64,000 nucleotides of DNA from Amorphophallus konjac (taxonomy: Eukaryota; Streptophyta; Magnoliopsida; Alismatales; Araceae), in assembly GCA_022559845.1 (NCBI GenBank), contig CM040118.1, positions 161,406,331 to 161,470,330 of the forward strand, read 5' to 3'. Of the stretch, positions 55,025 through 64,000 are shown piece by piece. Within the stretch, counting starts at the first letter, position 1; each line of letters opens with the position of its first letter. The position numbers were made by a program, and so were the translations under genes. A model generated the notes under the pieces. That model saw nothing but the letters and a program-made list of their open reading frames with translations, was not told the DNA's origin and did not search any database.

Positions 55025-58000
55025 TATCACGCCCCGAGCGCGGAAGGAACTCGGAGACGCGTGATGAGTTTATATCGATCATGTCAATTAGAGCGTTAGT
55101 GTATTCAACACAAAGACAGAGTGCGCAAAAATAAAGATAACCCAATCCTTTATCCAATCATAACATCAAAAGTACTTCTATTACAATCAACTTGATGAAA
55201 GTGTTAAGACTCAATAAAGGGAAAAGTACAACGATTGACTTAAAATATATAGGAAGATAAGACTAAAAGACGCTTGGATAGACGGGGAGCTCTAATCTCT
55301 TCACTCTTGATTTTCCCCATCCGATTGAGTTTCATCCTCGGACTTACCTGAAAAAAATAGGGGAAAAATACTAGATGAGCAAACGCTCAGTAGGAATTAT
55401 ATCTCAAGAGCTAGCTTGCTTTAAGTAAATTACATGTTACATGAATGTTATAAAGCTATGCATGGTTGCGTAAAACGATAAGAGAGAGAGTATAACAAGA
55501 GATAATTGAGTGAACTATCATGTCATTCAAGAATTCATGTCAATAATGATCAAGGCATTCAAGCAAGTACGTTTATCAAGTCATGTCAAGGATCGGCTAT
55601 TATATTTCAAGAATACCATTTCTGGGTCACGCAAGTCATGTCATGTCAAGTCGAGTACGAGATTGTGGAATGTCGATCAAGCTAGTCATGCACTTCGGTG
55701 TAATGCCACACCGTGATCATTACAACTCCCATGGGCACTAGTACTTTCGGGTGCTCCTCCCAAGACCAGATCGGGCCCTATATGCGCAGGCATTGATCGT
55801 GTATTTTTCGACCTCCACTATGGTTATAGCCAATATAGAGTTTCAATGGAATAAGCTTGTAGGGACTTTAAGGTAGATCTTGTGGAATAGAATTTCAAGG
55901 ATTGAACATGATGTATAAAGACAACAACAACGGTACAATCACGATTAACGATTAAAACTAGGTGGAATAGGCTCCCTAACCAGGTGCCACGACATTAAGA
56001 ATAAGCGTTCATATGGAGATGATTGCTCGTTCTTGGACATGATAAACTAGATAGAATTGAGGTCCACAAGTATGGCACCTAATTCATAAAAATACTAATG
56101 GCATGGTTTCCCATTCCATTAACTTCATGACATCCTCTTAGCAAGTCATGAGGGCCGGTATACCATGTTTCTTTAGAGCGACATGGTAATCAAGCAGTGT
56201 CATGGGTTTTGATGGTACAACCTGCTCGACTGCCTTGAGGGAATCCAAGGCTAGCGGAGTCTTACAGAGGTCTCTACGATAAAGTCACTGGTCCAAAGGA
56301 ACGGAATGTCCCATGGAGAGTTCGTCTATCACCGAGAAATAGTGGGTAATCGATTAAACAACGTGAAACATGAGACTATATTCACGGAATGGAACATAGT
56401 GCCTATACACATAACCCATTGTCAAGGGTTACTGAAAAACCACGAAATCAGGAAATCAGTTGATTGGCGTCTGGGCTTAAGTCTTCATTTTATGAATTGA
56501 CGCCCTTGTGAGGGTCGTCAGTTCAATAAATGACGACTGTCCACGTAGTCGTTATATTTAGATTAATATCTATGACCATTTCCAATTTTGATTATTATAA
56601 AAATGACGCCTTTCATGAAGGCTTCAATTCAGTAAACAGCGCCCTAGTCAGGGGCGTCATATATAAAATGACAGGGTAGTGTATATGTCGTCATTTTAAT
56701 ATCAGGAACATTATAACACCATTTCTATAATTTCATAGTTTATCACTAATTTGGCGCCCGTTTACAGGGGCGTTCATTCAATTGACGACCTAATCAGGGT
56801 CGCTAATTCTTTGTCATATGATTTGCACCCGTAGGTACAATCCTAGACACATGGATTTTGGAGTAGGTCCATTCAAGGATCTAGAGACATGATCAGATAG
56901 AGAAAAATAGCAGGAATTTACTAATATAATCATGCATTAGTTAACTCATCAGGATTCATAGTTATTAAATTTTGATCATGCGTAATTATTAACTGACTAG
57001 TGCAATTGATGACTATTCGCAAGGGTGTTAAATCAAAATAACGCCTTAAGCTAGGGCGTCATTTCAAGAAATACAGAAATCATGAAAAATGGATATATAA
57101 ATAACACCTACTAACAATTCTACATACATGCAGATGACCTAATAACCATAGGTTTTGCTAATCTCTTGAGAAAACCTACCTTGGTGATGATCTGGTTGAT
57201 GGATCGTGAAGAATATATATGAAGATTTGATCACAAATGATACCCTGTTTGAAACAGAGCAAATGCGTAGAAGGAAAAAGACACAGTAGCTTGCTCTTCT
57301 AACAGCAGCAGCAACTTCAATCCTCCGTGCAACAAGGAAGAAGAAGAAAGGATGAAGAACTTCACGTTCTTCACGTACACCCACGGCAGAAGCAACAATA
57401 CATCAAGCACTGTCGAAGAAGCAGAAGACGGCATCCTTCCTTCACAGTATTGGCAGCAAGAGAAAATGAAGAACTTCTACGTTCTTTACGTTAACCGCAG
57501 TAGAACGAAGAGGAAGATGATGGGAACCCTCCTCGTATTACTAGCAGCAATAGGTTTGATGAAGAAAAACTAACAGGTTGGCTCGATGGAAGGGGTATTT
57601 ATAGGGAAGGAATCCTAATGGGTTTTTAAGAGTTTGATTAGAACTAAAATTTCCATGGTATAATCCTTACTAAACATAGATACCCACGTAGGGATTCTTC
57701 CCAAATCACGAAACCTTCCTGGCTAATATCCCTGTTCGAACCAAACACCAACGGGTCGGTTTGTAAATGACGCCTACGGTTGGGGCGTTATTTATAAATT
57801 GACGCCTATGTCCGCGGTTTTCAATCATTCATATGACGCCTATCAAGGGGGTGTCAATTACTCTTATCTTTCCCTATTATCATATTAAAATGGCACCCAC
57901 TCAAGGGGCGTCATTTATTAAATTAGCGCCTGTTTTAACGGTCTTCAATTAAATGATGACCTGATAAGAGGCGTTATTTATTTGCAGCCCATTTGTTATA

Positions 58001-58101
58001 TGTTTAAGTGTATATGAGTTCCCTTTGTCTTTAGTTTAATCTTTTAATCTATTTAAGATAATTAAGATTTTATTCCTTTTAAATTTACCAGGGTTGCTAC
58101 A
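55025..58101 (-). repeat. B 3' LTR (3,077 bp)
   Basis: On the minus strand it starts TGTAGCAACCC and ends CTCGGGGCGTGATA. The TATA box is at 57596-57603. Two GAAGAAC...GTTCTTC hairpins lie at 57354-57372 and 57468-57487. GACGCC/GGCGTC paired motifs lie at 56498-56830, 57000-57065 and 57766-57980. The conserved blocks are at 55660-55805 (shared with L) and 56205-56320 (shared with X and A). No gene. Confidence 0.92.
57596..57603 (-). promoter_or_regulatory. TATA box of B LTR
   Basis: TATAAATA on the minus strand, about 500 bp into the LTR, as in L, X and A. Confidence 0.6.
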
Positions 58102-58114
58102 CCCTCCCCCACTT
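58102..58114 (-). promoter_or_regulatory. B polypurine tract
   Basis: AAGTGGGGGAGGG on the minus strand, nearly identical to the L tract. Confidence 0.85.
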
Positions 58115-58176
58115 AAAAGAATTTGGTCCCCAGATTCAATCGTATATAGACGTAGAGAGTGTAGAGTATATACCTT

Positions 58177-60839
58177 TTAAAATAAGTCTGGAAATCGTTT
58201 CCTCATAGACTCCTCGGTCTCCCATGTTGCTTCATGTTCTGAGCTTTTACTCCATTGCACCTTAACCATGGGAATAACTTTGTTCCTTAACGTTCGTACC
58301 TCGCGATCGAGGATCTTCATGGGCTTTTGTTCATAAGTGAGATCCTTTTGAATCACTAGGTCACCATGATCAATGATATGTGACGGATCGTGCACATACT
58401 TCTTCAACATAGATATGTGGAATACATTATGAACTTCGGATAATTGAGGAGGTAAGGCGACACGGTAAGCAACCTCGCTGACTCTTTCTAGTATCTCAAA
58501 AGGTCCGATAAACCTTGGTGTAAGCTTGCCTTTAACACCAAATCTCCTTATTCCACGTCCAGGTGATATCTTGAGAAATACGTGGTCTCCGACTTGGAAT
58601 TCGAGATCTCTTCTTCTTGTGTCAGCATAAGCCTTCTGTCTAGACTGAGCAACTTGAAGTCTTTCTCTAATCAACTGAATCTTTTCAGTGGTATCCCTTA
58701 CCATGTCTGGACCTAATAGTTGTTTCTCACCAACTTCGTTCCAGCATAAGGGTGATCGGAAACTCCTTCCGTATAAGGCTTTGAAAAGTGCCATTTGTAT
58801 ACTTGCCTGGTAGATGTTATTGTATGCAAATTCAACCAAAGATAAGTGATCATGTCAGCTTCCACCAAAATCAATGATGCAAGCTCTGAGCATATCTTCA
58901 ACTACCTGATTGATTCTCTCGGTTTGGCCATCCGTTTGAGGATGAAAAGCTGTACTAAAGTTAAGTCTCATCCCCAACGAATGTTGTAGACCCTTCCAAA
59001 AGTGAGAAGTAAAACGAGGGTCTCTGTCGGACATGATTGAGACAGGTACTCCATGTAACCTGACTATCTCCTTAAGGTATAATGCAACAAGAATACCAAC
59101 TGACCATCGACTCTTGATTGGCAAGAAGTGTGCCGATTTGGTCAATCGGTCGATGATAACCCATATTTCATCATGTCTTCCTTTTGATTTAGACAGACCT
59201 ATAATGAAGTCCATACCGATATCCTCCCACTTCCATTTGGGAATATCTAGAGGATGTAGCTTACCGGCAGGCTTTTGGTGTTCTGTCTTGACTTGCTGGC
59301 ACGTGAGATAGCGAGACACAAAGTCTGCTACTTCTCTTTTCATATTGGGCCACCAGAAGGTCCTTTTCAAATCTTGGTACATTTTAGTAGACCCTGGATG
59401 AATCGTGTATCTTGATCTGTGAGCTTCCTCTAAAATCTTCTTCTTTAGCTCCTGACAATCTGGTATATAATTTCTATCTCTGAACAACAATCTTCCATCC
59501 GAAGCTATCTTGAAATCTGATTGCTCTCCAATCTTGCTTTTGATTTCCACTAGTACAGGCTCATTATCCTGAAGTCCTTGTATTTCAGATAGCAAGTCTG
59601 GCTGTATGCTCATATGGGATAATGTGACACACCTACTGTCCATGTCTATGCTTATATTAAGTTTAGAGGATTGTTCTAGCAACTTCCACTCCTGAATCAT
59701 ACAATTGGCTAATAGTGCTCTCGGCTTTCGACTGAGGGCATCGGCTACAGGATTTCCCTTTTCAGGATGATATTGTATAGTGAAGTCGAAATCCTTGAGA
59801 CATTGTAGCCAACGTCTTTGCCTCATGTTCAATTCTTTCTGTGAGAAGAGATAATTGAGACTCTTGTGATCGGTGTATACAGTGAACTGCACTCCGTATA
59901 AATAATGTCTCCACATCTTCAGCGCAAACACTACCACCGCCAATTCTAAGTCATGGACTGAGTAGTTCTCCTCGTGCTTCTTTAATTGGCGAGAAGAGTA
60001 GGCTATAACTTTCCCTTGTTGCATTAAAACACATCCGAGACCAATACCTGAGGCATCGGTGTATACTTCAAATTTCATGCCTTCAATTGGTAAAGCTAAG
60101 ACCGGGGCAGTAGTTAGGTGATCTTTGAGGGCTTGGAAGCTTCTTTCACATTCCTCGCTCCATTCATAACGGATCTCCTTGCGAGTTAGCCTAGTGAGTG
60201 GTACGGCAATTTTGGAGAAATCCATGATGAATCACCGATAATAGCCTGCAAGACCTAAGAAACTTCGGATCTCGCTAGCGTTGGTCGGTCTTTCTCAATT
60301 TCTTACAGCTTCAACCTTTGATGGGTCTACGGATAAACCGTCTTTTGATATAACATGCCCCAAGAAAGATACTTCTTCTAACCAAAATTCATATTTACTG
60401 ATCTTTGCATATAACTGATTTGTCCTCAATATCTGTAATGCAATCCTCAAATGCTCCTCATGTTCCTCCTTGGTCTTGGAATAAATCAATATATCATCAA
60501 TGAAAACCACCACGAATTGGTCTAGATGAGGTCTGAATATACTATTCATCAACTGCATAAAGGCAGCAGGGCATTTGTTAGTCCAAAAGGCATAATAACA
60601 AATTCATAGTGCCCATACCTGCTTCTGAATGCGGTCTTATAAATGTCCTCATCTTTGATCCTTAGTTGGTGATATCCCGACCTTAGATCGATCTTCGAGA
60701 AATACTTGGATCCAGATATTTGATCAAATAACTCATCGATTCTCGGCAGTGGATACTTGTTTTTGATAGTGAGATGATTCAACTGTCGATAGTCGATGCA
60801 TAACCTCATGGATCCATCCTTCTTCTTTACAAATAGCAC
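58177..60839 (-). pseudogene. pol: B pol: RT, RNase H, integrase, chromodomain-like tail
   Basis: RT begins [17 protein letters not shown] (60839) and shifts frame near 60565, where one C is missing in the NAPAAF-type motif. It continues with FIDDILIYS (catalytic FIDD). TGA at 60295-60297 and TGA at 60232-60234 interrupt the RT thumb. From 60225 the frame holds RNase H (YTDASGIGLG, VADALSRKP), the integrase zinc region, D-D-E residues (GMDFIIG, MSDRDPRF, GQTERINQ), then TGA 58855-58857. The integrase C-terminus continues to the tail VQWSKSSEHEATWE, a Tekay-type chromodomain. The DDE residues are intact. Confidence 0.92.
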
Positions 60840-62533
60840 GGGTGCTCCCCACGGGAAGTGCTTGGTCTAATAAATCCTTTCTTGAGAAGTTCCATCAATT
60901 GCTCCTTTAGTTCCTTAAGTTCGGCAGGGGACATCCTATAAGGTGCCCTAGAAACTGGGCCAGCATCAGGGATCAAGTCGATGGTGAAGGCCACTTCTCT
61001 TTGTGGGGGTAATCCAGGCAAATCTTCCGGAAACACGTCCGGAAATTCTTGCACAACTGGGATGTCTTCTAGCTTAGTCTCCTTAGTCTCCTTAATGGTG
61101 ACAAACGCAAGGAAAGATACACATCCTTTCCTTATTAGCTTGCTAGCTCGGAGAGCTGAAATAAGAGGTGACTTGCTCCGACTCTTAGGGCTAGTATAGA
61201 CCAGTTCCGGAAAGTCTTTGAAAGTAACTTTGCTGTTACGGCAATCCACAGTTGCCTGATACTTAGATAACCAATCTGCTCCCAATATGACATCATATTC
61301 CTTTAGGTCTAAACATATGAGGTCGATAGAAAGATTTCTTCCTTTTACCAAGACTTCACAGTTTTGATAATGGTGAGTAAGGTCAACTTCGCTTCCGAGA
61401 GGAGTTGAAAGAACTAATTTCATCCATTCCGATTCCATGGGTAATGGATTAGCAAACTTCTTAGAAATAAAAGAATGCGAGGCACCAGTATCAAATAAGA
61501 CATATGCAGACTTGGAACAAACTTTCAATGTACCTTCCACTAGTCCGCCTACATCTTGTTCTGTCTCCTTAATAGCTTGGAGACGTGCATTCTTTGTCAC
61601 CGGGCGCTTCCCATCACCAGCTTGATCATTGAGTAGGGGATAGTCGGGAATCTGATGATCACGGCTCCCACAACGGAGACACGCTCCAAGTTTCCTCCAA
61701 CATTCTTCGGCCTTATGTCCGGCCTTGTCACAGTGTTTACACACCACTTTAGAAGGCGTGGTGGTGATGGAGAATGGCTTGTTAATCTTTTTGACTTTCT
61801 TCTCCTGAGAAGACTCTCCTCCATTACTTGGCCTTTTCTTGTTGAAATTGGGTTTGAAAATGCCGGAGCTAGTAACATTCTCCTTCTTGTCTCTCCCACG
61901 GATCCTATCAGATAGTTCCGTGGCATCCTCCAGTAGCTGGGCTCGTCGTACCATCTCCGAATAGACTTGTATGTCCATCGGGGCCAGTTGTGTGATAAAC
62001 TGGGGCCTGAGCCCATTTAGAAACCTTCTAGCTTTCATTTTCTCGGTACTGACTAAATGCTTAGCGTACCGGGATAACCTCAAGAATTGTGCCTCATACT
62101 CGGCCACCGATAATGATCGTTGCTTGAGTGCGGCGAACTCGGTGGCCTTCTTCTCTTGGACTCGGTCCGAAAAATATTTATTGTTGAAATGTTCAACAAA
62201 CTCCCCCCAAGTAACTTGTCCTTGATCTAATGTGGCTTCTACCGACTCCCACCAGCAGCGGACGTCCCTTTCCAGTTGAAACGTTGCTAACAAGACATTC
62301 TCTTGGTCCGTGCATTGCATAACCTAAAAGATACGTTCCGTCTCTCGGATCCAGTGCTCTGCGTCATCCGGATCAGTGGATCCCATGAACTTAGGAGGGT
62401 TCATGTTCTTGAAACTTTGGTGGAGGTTTCCCGCTCCACGGTTCACCGTCCCCTGAGCTACATGTTGAAGTGCCTGAGTCATGCCCTGAATGGTGCATTG
62501 CATGTTACGCCACTGAGCACGTTCGGTAGCCAT
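60827..62533 (-). pseudogene. gag-pro: B gag-protease and RT N-terminus
   Basis: Met 62533 starts a short gag N-terminus (NPPKFMGSTDPDDAEHWI) ending at TAG 62324-62326, and the same frame continues to 60827. The capsid (CWWESVEATL, FVEHFNNKYF, EYEAQFLRLSRYA), two zinc knuckles (CKHCDKAGHKAEEC; CLRCGSRDHQIPDY, with the last Cys replaced) and a protease with intact D-T-G (FDTGASHSFIS) follow. The ORF runs into the RT start (FIRPSTS) and shifts frame near 60852, where one C of a C run is missing. The knuckle pair resembles the L ORF. Confidence 0.9.
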
Positions 62534-62687
62534 TATCCTACAAGGTTTTTAAATAACTAATTAATATGAGACTTGACCAAGAGTTTGAATACCTTAGTTA
62601 TTTTAACCCATGGTTCTACCCAATTCTCACCGGGTAAAGGTTTAAACCTATCCTTGGACTTGGGTTTCCTAGGAATTGAATATCCTA

Positions 62688-62700
62688 GGCTCTGATACCA
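62688..62700 (-). promoter_or_regulatory. B primer-binding site (initiator tRNA-Met)
   Basis: TGGTATCAGAGCC on the minus strand, seven bases from the LTR edge at 62708. Confidence 0.88.
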
Positions 62701-62707
62701 CAAAAAC

Positions 62708-64000
62708 TGTCACGCCCCGAGCACGGAAGGAACTCAGAGACGCGTGACGAGTTTATATTGATCATGTCAATCAGAGCGTTAGTGTATTCAACACATAGAC
62801 TGAGTGTGCCAAAAATAAAGATAACCCAATCCTTTATCCAATCATAACATCAAAAGTACTTCTATTACAATCAACTTGATGAACGTGTTAAGACTCAATA
62901 AAGGGAAAAGTACAACGATTGACTCAAAAATATAGGAAGATAAGACTAGAAGACGCTTGGATAGACGGGGAGCTCTAATCTCTTCACTCTTGATTTTCCC
63001 CATCTGATTGAGTTTCATCCTCGGACTTACCTGAAAAAAATAGGGGAAAAACACTAGATGAGCGAACGCTCAGTAGGAATTATATCTCAAGAGCTAGCTT
63101 GCTTTAAGTAAATTACATGTTACATGAATGCTATAAAGCTATGCATGGTTACGTAAAACGATAAGAGAGAGAGTATAACAAGAGATAATTGAGTGAACTA
63201 TCATGTCATTCAAGAATTCATGTCAATAATGATCAAGGCATTCAAGCAAGTACGTTTATCAAGTCATGTCAAGGATTGGCTATTATATTTCAAGCAAGTA
63301 ACAATAAATACCCTTTCTGGGTCACGTAAGTCATGTCATGTCAAGTCGAGTACAAGATTATGGAATGTCGATCAAGCTAGTCATGCACTTCAGTGCAATG
63401 CCATACCGTGATCATTACAACTCCCATGGGCACTAGTACTTTCGGGTGCTCCTCCCAGGACCAGATCGGGCCCTATATGCGCAGGCATTGATCGTGTATT
63501 TTTCGACCTCCACTATGGTTATAGCCAATATAGAGTTTCAATGGAATAAGCTTGTAGGGACTTTAAGGTAGATCTTGTGGAATAGAATTTCAAGGATTGA
63601 ACATGATGTATAAAGACAACAACAACGGTACAATCACGATTAACGATTAAAACTAGGTGGAATAGGCTCCCTAACCAGGTGCCACGACATTAAGAATAAG
63701 TGTTCATATAGAGATGATTGCTCGTTCTTGGACATGATAAACTAGATAGAATTGAGGTCCACAAGTATGGCACCTAATTCATAAAAACACTAATGGCATG
63801 GTTTCCCATTCCATTAACTTCATGACATCCTCTTAGCAAGTCATGAGGGCCGGTATACCATGTTTCTTTAGAGCGACATGGTAATCAAGCAGTGTCATGG
63901 GTTTTGATGGTACAACCTGCTCGGCTGTCTTGAGGGAATCCAAGGCTAGCGGAGTCTTACAGAGGTCTCTATGATAAAGTCACTGGTCCAAAGGAACGGA
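62708..64000 (-). repeat. B 5' LTR, cut by window end
   Basis: Aligns with 55025-56300 of the partner LTR, including the block shared with L (63360-63495) and the start of the block shared with X and A (63896 onward). It differs by scattered substitutions and a small indel near 63290-63310. Confidence 0.92.

Larger units (their letters stand above)
55025..64000 (-). mobile_element. Tekay-like Gypsy element B, right LTR cut by window end
   Basis: On the minus strand the 5' LTR (from beyond 64000 to 62708) ends CGGGGCGTGACA. The tRNA-Met PBS, gag, protease, RT, RNase H and integrase with chromodomain-like tail follow. Then come a polypurine tract and the 3' LTR (58101 to 55025). It is inserted in X3 after TCGAC (55020-55024). 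The first LTR base pair is mutated (TA instead of TG). Two one-base deletions and at least four stops inactivate it. Confidence 0.92.

Noticed and set aside
57352..57573. 73-codon plus-strand ORF in the B LTR
   Set aside because: Antisense to the element, built on the duplicated GAAGAAC hairpin, with no recognisable domain.

Overview
The window is a piece of a large, repeat-rich plant nuclear genome, most likely a flowering plant. Evidence for this: nested LTR retrotransposons, plant chromovirus, Tat-like and SIRE-like proteins, primer-binding sites matching initiator tRNA-Met, plant-type TATAAATA LTR promoters, and many C-to-T type nonsense changes. I found no host gene, tRNA, rRNA, CRISPR array or bacterial feature. 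I cannot name the species. Almost every base can be assigned to one of about eleven retrotransposon insertions, most placed by matching LTR ends and 5-bp target-site duplications (TSDs).

Nesting, outside to inside (letters are my own labels). A Tekay-like chromovirus A (minus strand, 39731-41692 visible) is the oldest layer. A Tat/Ogre-like element T (minus strand) sits in A's LTR: its 5' LTR is 36492-39730, its leader 34935-36491, and its gag runs 18507 down to 16352. T's leader was split by chromovirus G2 (plus, 18653-34934, TSD GTAGG). Each G2 LTR then took its own solo LTR of family X (X1 18681-21731, TSD CCCTT; X2 30287-33416, TSD TCTAC). T's gag was split by a tandem array of a non-autonomous element L (about 6631-16351): partial internal region, LTR, internal region, LTR. 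L's left internal copy holds the 3' part of chromovirus G1 (1-6630) and a solo LTR Gs of a related family (6784-8827, TSD CGAAA).

On the right, A's pol is interrupted by a third family X LTR, X3 (41693 onward). X3 in turn holds a SIRE-like Copia element C (minus, 41971-53182) and a Tekay-like Gypsy element B (minus, 55025 to beyond the window end).

Coding state: G1 is nearly intact in this window, with one internal stop between protease and reverse transcriptase. G2, B, C and T are broken by several stops and frameshifts. L codes only for a short double zinc-knuckle protein. C also has a non-pol ORF downstream of pol, now split by three stops.

Most notable: six LTR families (L, X, A, B, T, C) each carry a cluster of short GC/CpG-rich palindromic or two-armed motifs. 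The sequence is specific to each family but the architecture is similar. In C the same GGGTCGACCC palindrome also occurs just upstream of the extra ORF. Separately, two long blocks are conserved between otherwise divergent Tekay-type LTR families.
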